The translations under genes were made by a program, and so were the position numbers. 10,266 nucleotides of DNA from Candidatus Latescibacterota bacterium. GTDB lineage: Bacteria > Krumholzibacteriota > Krumholzibacteriia > WVZY01 > JAKEHA01. The notes under the pieces are model-generated. The model did no database searches. It worked only from the letters and a program-made list of their open reading frames with translations, and was not told the DNA's origin. Below, piece by piece: positions 5,309 to 10,266 of the stretch. The stretch is from NCBI GenBank assembly GCA_022615275.1, contig JAKEHA010000283.1, positions 1-10,266 on the forward strand, written 5' to 3'. Positions within the stretch are counted from its first letter, which is position 1; each line of letters opens with the position of its first letter.

Positions 5309-6697
5309 TTGCCTTCGCTCAAGAAGACCATGTTCCGCGAGTACGACATTCGCGGCCGCGTATCCGACGACGAGCTCAACGCGACGAGCGCGGAGTGGAT
5401 CGGGCGCGGATTCGGGACCATGCTCGCGCGCAAAGGCGTCGACGACATGGTGGTCGGCTATGACTGCCGCTTCGGGTCGGTCGAGATCAAGGACGGCTTG
5501 GTCAAGGGGCTGCGCGCGAGCGGACGCAACGTCGTAATGGTCGGCATGTGCCTCACACCGATGATGTACTGGTCGCAGTACCGCTTCAAGGTCAAGGGCG
5601 GCGCGATGGTCACGGGCAGCCACAACCCGAAGGGCTGGAACGGGCTCAAGCTCGCGGCCGGGTTTTCCTCCACGCTGGTCGCGTCCGAGATCCAGGACCT
5701 CTACGACCTCGTCGCGCGCGAGGACTTCGTCGACGGGCACGGCGACTACGCGGAGGCGACGATCTTCGACGATTACGCCGCCGATCTGGTAGCGCGCGTG
5801 AAGATCAAGCGCCCGCTGAAAATCGTCGTCGATACCGGTAACGGCACTGCGGGCGCTTTCGCGCCGCGCATCTTCCGGGACGCGGGGCTGCATGTAATCG
5901 AGCAGTTCACGGAGCTCGACCCCGACTTTCCCAACCACGAGCCCGACCCGGCCCGCACCGACACGGTCCTTGCGCTCGGGAAGCGCGTGCGCGCGGAGCG
6001 CGCGGACCTGGGGCTCGCCTTCGACGGTGACGGCGACCGCTTCGGCGTGGTGGACGAGAAGGGCGAGGTGATCTGGCCCGACCGCTACATGATTCTGCTC
6101 GCGCGCCAGGTGCTCGAGCGCGCGCCCGGCGGCAAGATCGTCTTCGACGTCAAGTGTACGCAGGCGCTCGAGGACGACATTCGCGCCCACGGCGGGGTTC
6201 CCATCATGTGGAAGACCGGGCACTCGCACATCAAGAAGAAGCTCCAGGAGGAGAAGGCCGCGCTCGCGGGCGAGATGAGCGGCCACGTCTTCTTCGTCGA
6301 GAACTATTACGGCTTCGACGACGGGATCTACGGCGGGCTGCGCTTCGTCGAGTACGTGGCGGCGCGCGACGAGCCGCTTTCGCGTATCATGGCCGGTACG
6401 CCGTCGTACCTATCCACCCCGGCTATCAACGTGAAGTGCGCCGATGAGGTGAAGTACGGCGTGGTCGAACGATTGACCGCCGACTTGAAGAAGGACTTCG
6501 CGCGCGTAGTCGATATCAACGGCGCGCGCGTGGTGTTCGACGACGGCTGGGGGCTGGTGCGCGCGTCCTCCAACCTGCCCGAGCTGGTGCTGCGCTTCGA
6601 AGCCAAGACACCCGAGCGATTGAACGAGATCAAGAAGGTCTTTCGAGGATACCTCGACAGGTACCCCGAGGTCGACCGTCACTGGGAAAACGAGTAG
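5309..6697 (+). CDS. Phosphomannomutase/phosphoglucomutase (AlgC-like)
   Basis: The 462-residue alpha-D-phosphohexomutase interconverts the 6- and 1-phosphates of mannose and/or glucose, supplying GDP-mannose and UDP-glucose precursors for exopolysaccharide, LPS or glycan synthesis in the cytoplasm. All four family loops are visible: phosphoserine loop T-G-S104-H-N-P, metal loop D239-G-D241-G-D243-R, sugar-specificity loop G-E322-M-S324-G-H326-V-F-F, and phosphate-binding loop R418-A-S-S-N422 running into P-E-L-V-L-R-F-E-A. The EMSGH loop and LVLRFEA segment are like Pseudomonas AlgC, which accepts both sugars, and unlike GlmM or ManB-only enzymes. The TTG start follows a strong GGGAGGA; starting at ATG 5330 would remove only seven residues and leave the FREYDIRG motif. 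The gene begins 13 bp after the transglutaminase-like gene and is followed 10 bp later by the M49 gene, so it is in the same operon. Confidence 0.93.
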   Translation: MPSLKKTMFREYDIRGRVSDDELNATSAEWIGRGFGTMLARKGVDDMVVGYDCRFGSVEIKDGLVKGLRASGRNVVMVGMCLTPMMYWSQYRFKVKGGAMVTGSHNPKGWNGLKLAAGFSSTLVASEIQDLYDLVAREDFVDGHGDYAEATIFDDYAADLVARVKIKRPLKIVVDTGNGTAGAFAPRIFRDAGLHVIEQFTELDPDFPNHEPDPARTDTVLALGKRVRAERADLGLAFDGDGDRFGVVDEKGEVIWPDRYMILLARQVLERAPGGKIVFDVKCTQALEDDIRAHGGVPIMWKTGHSHIKKKLQEEKAALAGEMSGHVFFVENYYGFDDGIYGGLRFVEYVAARDEPLSRIMAGTPSYLSTPAINVKCADEVKYGVVERLTADLKKDFARVVDINGARVVFDDGWGLVRASSNLPELVLRFEAKTPERLNEIKKVFRGYLDRYPEVDRHWENE

Positions 6698-6700
6698 GAG
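6697..6700 (+). promoter_or_regulatory. Ribosome binding site overlapping the mutase stop codon
   Basis: GGAG begins on the last base of the TAG stop (6695-6697) and lies seven bases before ATG 6708, so translation of the peptidase gene is probably coupled to that of the mutase. Confidence 0.6.
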
Positions 6701-6707
6701 ACTCGCC

Positions 6708-8510
6708 ATGCCGATACTCATCGTAACGCTGATGCTCGCGTTCGCGGCGGTGCCCGCGTTCGCGCAGGGCCTTCCGGAGGGTTACGCGTCGCGCGCGGCG
6801 ACGCAACCCGTCGTCGACAAGACGCTGCACGTACACCTCTCACCCGACGTGTCCAAGTTGACGCAGGCGGAGAGATCAGCGGTGGCGGCGCTGATCGAAG
6901 CGGGGGAGATCTTCCAGCGCCTCCACGAAGACATGCGCCACCGCCAGGCGACGCAGTCCCACATCCTGCTGACCGACCTCGACAAGCAGCTGGGATCTCC
7001 GCCCGCGACCCAGAACCTCCTGACGCTCTACTACGCCAGCAAGGGACCCATCGTGCGCGGGCTCGACAACGTGCGCCAACCCATTCTGCCGGTCGACCCG
7101 CCCATGCCCGGTGGTGCCGTCTACCCGTGGGGCGTGACCAAGACCGAGATCGACAGCTTTCTGGTCGCCAACCCCGTGGAAGTGGACAACATTCTCCACC
7201 CGCGCACGGTCGTGAAGCGCGCGCTGAAGCACGAGCTGGACCGCGACCTCGCGGCGCTCAATCGGCACCGCGCGCTCGCCGAAGCGCATCCGCAGCTCAA
7301 GGCGAAGTTGATCGAGCTCTCGCGCAATCCGGGCAAGTTCGCCTTCTACGCCGTGCCCTACGCGGTCGCGTACGCCGACGACCTGGTCAAGGTGAGCGGT
7401 CTCTTGGAGAAAGCAGCGGTCGCGATCGCCACCGAGGACTCGGCATTCGCGGGCTACCTGCGCGCGCGCTCGCGTGACTTGATACTGAACGATTACGCGG
7501 CCGGCGATTCGGCGTGGGTGATGGGGCGCTTCAAGACGCTCAACGCGCAGATCGGTTCCTACGAGACGTACGACGACGAGCTCTACGGAGTGAAGACGTA
7601 CTTCGGCTTGAACGTGCTGGTGCGCGATCACGCCCGCAGCGACGCGCTGCGCACCGCGACCCAGGCCCTGCAGCGTTTCGAGGACTCGCTCCCGTACGAC
7701 GAGGGCAAGCCCCACAAGCGCGTGCGCACCGACATCCCGGTGGGCGTGTACGACGTGGTGGCCGATTTCGGACAGTCGCGCGGCGCGAACACCGCCACCA
7801 TCCTGCCCAACGACGCCGACCACGCGCGCAAGTGGGGCCGCACCATTCTGCTGCGCCGGAACATCATGACCGACCCGGGTCTGTTCGACATGAGCCGGGT
7901 CGCGTACGTGGCGGCGGTGGCGACGGCGTTCGAGGGGCACCTCACGGCGGAGGCGAACACGCAGCGTACGCTCTGGCACGAGATCGGGCACTACCTGGGC
8001 GTCGATCGCACCGCCAACGGCCGCGACCTGGACGTCGCGCTCGAGAAGACCTCCAGCGTGCTGGAAGAGCTGAAGGCCGACCTGGTGTCGCTCTACCTCG
8101 CGCCCGAGTTGGAGCGCACGGGCTACTACACGAAGGACGCGCGGCAGTCGCTGTACGCCAGCGGTGTGCGGCGCATCCTGCAGAAGAACAAGCCCGAGCG
8201 CGCCCAGGTGTATCAGACCATGCAGCTCATGCAGTGGAACTACTACCTCGCGCGCGGCGCGCTTTCCTTCGACGCGACGACCGGGGAGCTGGTCCTCCAC
8301 TACGATCGCTTCCACGACGCCGTCGCGGCCATGCTGCGCGAAACACTCGCGGCCCAGGCGGCGGGCGACCCGAAAGCGGCCGAAGCCTTCGTCGTTAAGT
8401 GGAGCGAGTGGCGCCCCGACCTCCACGAGCGCGTGGCGCAGGCGATGCGCCAGAGCGAGCGCTACCGCTTCTCGTACGTGACCTACGACGCGCTCACGCC
8501 CCGGCGATGA
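6708..8510 (+). CDS. Exported metallopeptidase, family M49 (dipeptidyl-peptidase III-like)
   Basis: The 600-residue protein has a signal peptide (about 1-20, ending AFAQG). Blocks resembling the M49 family appear in order: YYASKGPIVRGLD (about 107-119), VYPWGVTKTE (about 137-146), HPRTVVKR, FAFYAVPYAVAYADDL, a long IGSYETYDDELYGVKTYFG (about 283-301), and ILPNDADHARKWG. The zinc site is H424-E425-I-G-H428 with E453-E454-L-K-A-D458 downstream, the second part matching the EECRA(D/E)-type motif that gives the third ligand. Classical DPP III has a hexapeptide HELLGH; the pentapeptide here is the variant seen in the Caldithrix/NUDIX-associated branch. The family removes dipeptides from the N-terminus of short peptides, though this branch is thinly characterised. 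Export implies action on extracytoplasmic peptides, whereas classical DPP III is cytosolic. Its stop overlaps the next gene's ATG (ATGA). Confidence 0.87.
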   Translation: MPILIVTLMLAFAAVPAFAQGLPEGYASRAATQPVVDKTLHVHLSPDVSKLTQAERSAVAALIEAGEIFQRLHEDMRHRQATQSHILLTDLDKQLGSPPATQNLLTLYYASKGPIVRGLDNVRQPILPVDPPMPGGAVYPWGVTKTEIDSFLVANPVEVDNILHPRTVVKRALKHELDRDLAALNRHRALAEAHPQLKAKLIELSRNPGKFAFYAVPYAVAYADDLVKVSGLLEKAAVAIATEDSAFAGYLRARSRDLILNDYAAGDSAWVMGRFKTLNAQIGSYETYDDELYGVKTYFGLNVLVRDHARSDALRTATQALQRFEDSLPYDEGKPHKRVRTDIPVGVYDVVADFGQSRGANTATILPNDADHARKWGRTILLRRNIMTDPGLFDMSRVAYVAAVATAFEGHLTAEANTQRTLWHEIGHYLGVDRTANGRDLDVALEKTSSVLEELKADLVSLYLAPELERTGYYTKDARQSLYASGVRRILQKNKPERAQVYQTMQLMQWNYYLARGALSFDATTGELVLHYDRFHDAVAAMLRETLAAQAAGDPKAAEAFVVKWSEWRPDLHERVAQAMRQSERYRFSYVTYDALTPRR

Positions 8511-9427
8511 CGGGTGCGCACACCGACGACGGTGCGATACGCCGCGCCGAGTTACAGATCGTCGCCGGCAGCGTGCTGATCTCGTTCTCGGCCGTATTCG
8601 TGAAGATGGTCGACGTCGGCCCCACCACATCCGCGGTGTATCGCAACGCGTTCGGCGCGCTCGCGCTCTTGCCGTTGGTGCTGCTGCGCAGCGACCCGCT
8701 GTGGAAAGGGTGGCGCCAGCTGCGCTGGGTGCTCCTGGCGGGCCTGTGCTTCGCGGCCGACCTGTACTTCTGGCACCGGTCGATCTTGTACGTGGGTCCC
8801 GGACTCGCCACATTGCTCGGCAATTTTCAGGTCTTCTTCGTGGCCGCGGCCGGCTTTCTCGTCTTTCACGAGCGCGCGACGTTGCGTTTCGTGCTGGCGG
8901 TTCCGCTCGCCGTGCTCGGGTTGTTCATGCTGGTCGGTATTCACTGGGGCCAGTTCGACGCCGACTACCGGCGCGGCGTGATCTTCGGGATTCTGACCGC
9001 GTTGAGCTACGGCGCCTACCTGCTCTGCCTGCGCGCGGCGCGCCGTGAGCCCGACCGACTCACCGCCATGGCGAATCTCGCGCTTTCGACCCTGTTCACC
9101 GCCGTGATCTTGCTCGTGGTCGCGGGCGCGCGCGCGGAATCGCTCCACGTCCCCAACCTCCGCTCGTGGATCGTATTGGTAGCCTACGGCGTGCTGTGCC
9201 AGGCCCTCGGCTGGATCATCATCTCGCGCACGCTGCACGTGGTGGACGCGTCGCGCGCCGGGCTGATTCTCATGCTGCAGCCCACACTGACCTACGCGTG
9301 GGACGTCCTGTTTTTTCACCGGCCGATGACGCCGCTCGAAGTGGGCGGTGCCGCGCTGGCGATGGTTGCGATCTACTTGGGTGGTGTGCGGCCCGCGCGC
9401 GCCGCGGCTCCGCCGATGTCGTCGTGA
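8507..9427 (+). CDS. EamA/DMT-family membrane transporter
   Basis: From ATG 8507 the product is 306 residues with about ten hydrophobic segments arranged as two EamA repeats (about residues 17-145 and 158-295), the usual size and layout of drug/metabolite superfamily carriers. Family-like elements include the first helix ending FVKM, the YRNAFGALALLPLVLL second helix, the G-LATLLGNFQVFFVA segment ending in HERATLR, and the second-repeat equivalent LILMLQPTLTYAWDVLFFHRPMTPLE. Substrates in this family range from amino acids to metabolites and cannot be read from sequence. ATG 8507 overlaps the peptidase stop in ATGA, and no Shine-Dalgarno is present, so translation is likely coupled to the upstream gene. 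The frame remains open upstream to 8399, but that part lies inside the peptidase gene and has no membrane or signal character. Confidence 0.88.
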   Translation: MTGAHTDDGAIRRAELQIVAGSVLISFSAVFVKMVDVGPTTSAVYRNAFGALALLPLVLLRSDPLWKGWRQLRWVLLAGLCFAADLYFWHRSILYVGPGLATLLGNFQVFFVAAAGFLVFHERATLRFVLAVPLAVLGLFMLVGIHWGQFDADYRRGVIFGILTALSYGAYLLCLRAARREPDRLTAMANLALSTLFTAVILLVVAGARAESLHVPNLRSWIVLVAYGVLCQALGWIIISRTLHVVDASRAGLILMLQPTLTYAWDVLFFHRPMTPLEVGGAALAMVAIYLGGVRPARAAAPPMSS

Positions 9428-9840
9428 ACTGGAAGCTGATTCTCCTGCTTTCCCTGTTCGGCCCGGTGGTGGGAACGCTCACCGTCCAGGGTGTATTCCC
9501 GCGCGGGGTCGACCGGTTCGTGTGGATGGTCGTGGTGGCCGCGTGCGCGTGGACGGTGGCGAAGCGGGAGCCCGCGCGTGCGTTGCAACACGGCGCCGTG
9601 GTCGGTTTCATCACGGGAGCGTCGTCCACGCTCGTACAGGCGCTGCGGGTCGAGACACTCGCCGCCAACAACCCGTGGATGGTCGAGGCCCTGGCCGACC
9701 AGCCGGCCGGCTTCGACTTCGAGTTCTTCGTCTTCATGCTGGTCCCCTTCATCGGTGTCGCGGGCGGGGCGATGACGGGGCTTCTAGCGATGGTCGCCGC
9801 GCGCGCTCTGGCGGCCCGAGCCGCCGCGCGCAAACCCTAG
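9424..9840 (+). CDS. Small hydrophobic membrane protein of unknown function
   Basis: Starting at GTG 9424 (overlapping the transporter stop as GTGA) the product is 138 residues with about four membrane segments: residues 3-24 (NWKLILLLSLFGPVVGTLTV), 34-49, 55-75 and about 98-130. The NWKLILLLSLFG opening resembles a set of small uncharacterised integral membrane proteins I recall from several phyla, but I cannot name a family or a function. A loop at about 76-97 (ETLAANNPWMVEALADQPAG) and a basic alanine-rich tail (ARALAARAAARKP) flank the last helix. There is no ribosome binding site; overlap and shared strand imply translational coupling to the EamA transporter, so it may assist it or simply be co-expressed. 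The call as a gene rests on coherent membrane topology and packing. The exact start could be a codon or two different. Confidence 0.75.
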   Translation: MNWKLILLLSLFGPVVGTLTVQGVFPRGVDRFVWMVVVAACAWTVAKREPARALQHGAVVGFITGASSTLVQALRVETLAANNPWMVEALADQPAGFDFEFFVFMLVPFIGVAGGAMTGLLAMVAARALAARAAARKP

Positions 9841-9844
9841 GCGG

Positions 9845-9860
9845 GTTGTCCCTTGACAAC
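9845..9860. promoter_or_regulatory. Perfect inverted repeat enclosing a TTGACA box before pyk
   Basis: GTTGTC (9845-9850) and GACAAC (9855-9860) are exact reverse complements around CCTT. The TTGACA at 9853-9858, a perfect -35 hexamer, lies across the loop and right arm. An 18-bp spacer leads to AACGCT (9877-9882), a poor -10 nine bases before ATG 9892. It could be an operator over a pyk promoter or, less likely because no T-run follows, a weak terminator hairpin. Confidence 0.45.
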
Positions 9861-9891
9861 GCGGCACCGCATGCTCAACGCTCAGCCCGCA

Positions 9892-10266
9892 ATGACCGAC
9901 TCCCGCGCCCTGCGATCCCCCAAGTCACGAGCCCCAGCGCCCCCGCCGACGACCCTGGCGGGACGCGAGCGCCGCACCAAGATCGTTTGTACCCTGGGTC
10001 CCGCGAGCGAGTCGCCGTCCATGATCGAATCCCTGATCCACGCCGGCATGAACGTCGCGCGCATCAACGCGTCGCACGGAACGCCCGAGAGCCACGCGCG
10101 CATGATCGACAACGTGCGCGCGGTGGCGAAAAAGCTCGACGCGTACGTTCCCATCCTGCTGGATCTGACCGGCCCCAAGATGCGCATCGGGGCCATCGCG
10201 GCGGGGTCGGCCGCGCTGCGCGCGGGCGATCCCTTCGTCCTCACCAGCCGCGCGGTGCCCGGCGAC
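9892..10266 (+). CDS. pyk: Pyruvate kinase, N-terminal part (cut by window end)
   Basis: The frame runs off the right edge with 125 codons visible. After a proline/alanine-rich leader of about 25 residues (TDSRALRSPKSRAPAPPP), the sequence becomes the pyruvate kinase barrel: RRTKIVCTLGPASES (about 27-41), AGMNVARINASHG with R57, N59, S61 and H62 (nucleotide and potassium site), and ILLDLTGPKMRIG with D91 and K96. Pyruvate kinase converts phosphoenolpyruvate and ADP to pyruvate and ATP in glycolysis. NASHG replaces the more usual NFSHG. Either ATG 9892 or ATG 9871 could be the start; neither has a Shine-Dalgarno, and 9892 fits a leaderless start behind the possible promoter. The lid and C-terminal domains lie outside the window. 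It begins 51 bp after the small membrane protein gene. Confidence 0.9.
   Translation, partial: MTDSRALRSPKSRAPAPPPTTLAGRERRTKIVCTLGPASESPSMIESLIHAGMNVARINASHGTPESHARMIDNVRAVAKKLDAYVPILLDLTGPKMRIGAIAAGSAALRAGDPFVLTSRAVPGD

Noticed and set aside
6876..8813. A 645-codon open frame on the minus strand opposite the M49 peptidase and the start of the EamA gene
   Set aside because: The plus-strand genes have clear catalytic motifs. The antisense frame is arginine/histidine-rich with no recognisable domain, as expected from GC-rich codon bias.
1..10266. Mobile elements, CRISPR arrays, tRNA or rRNA genes, toxin-antitoxin or defence genes
   Set aside because: No terminal inverted repeats, transposase motifs, regular direct repeats or RNA gene signatures were seen. 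Gene content and composition look uniform and chromosomal.

Overview
This is ordinary chromosomal DNA from a bacterium with high G+C (well over 60% by eye, strong G/C bias at third codon positions). It is densely coding and I see no phage, transposon, CRISPR, tRNA or rRNA signal. A near-consensus sigma-54 promoter argues against Actinobacteria, which generally lack RpoN. The mix of genes (Caldithrix-type M49 peptidase, AlgC-like hexose mutase, DUF1611/epimerase pair) together with apparently leaderless gene starts would suit a deep FCB-side or deltaproteobacterium-like lineage. That placement is an inference from protein resemblance only.

Layout. (1) Positions 2-1213, plus strand: the tail of a DUF1611 protein followed by an enolase-superfamily dipeptide epimerase or N-acyl amino acid racemase, probably one operon handling D-glutamate or a Glu-containing dipeptide. 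(2) 1237-1611, minus strand: acpS, convergent with the epimerase and divergent from the next gene. (3) 1679-3052: an MFS transporter. The 67-bp divergent gap holds a -10-like hexamer close to each start codon. (4) 3053-3298: a 246-bp regulatory region with a separated inverted repeat, an AT-rich island, a sigma-54 promoter and a leader hairpin, feeding an hsp20 gene (3299-3745) that ends in a strong intrinsic terminator. (5) 3847-9840: five tightly packed plus-strand genes, namely an exported transglutaminase-like protein, phosphomannomutase/phosphoglucomutase, an exported M49 (DPP III-like) metallopeptidase, an EamA/DMT transporter and a small membrane protein. The last two junctions are stop/start overlaps. 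(6) 9892 to the window end: the 5' part of pyruvate kinase, behind a TTGACA box that lies inside a perfect 16-bp inverted repeat.

I do not see a clearly new defence, mobile or biosynthetic system. The most informative signals are the sigma-54-controlled small heat-shock gene with its structured upstream region, the recurrent leaderless-type starts, the DUF1611/epimerase pair, and the operon that couples two exported peptidase-fold proteins to a transporter and a conserved-looking small membrane protein.
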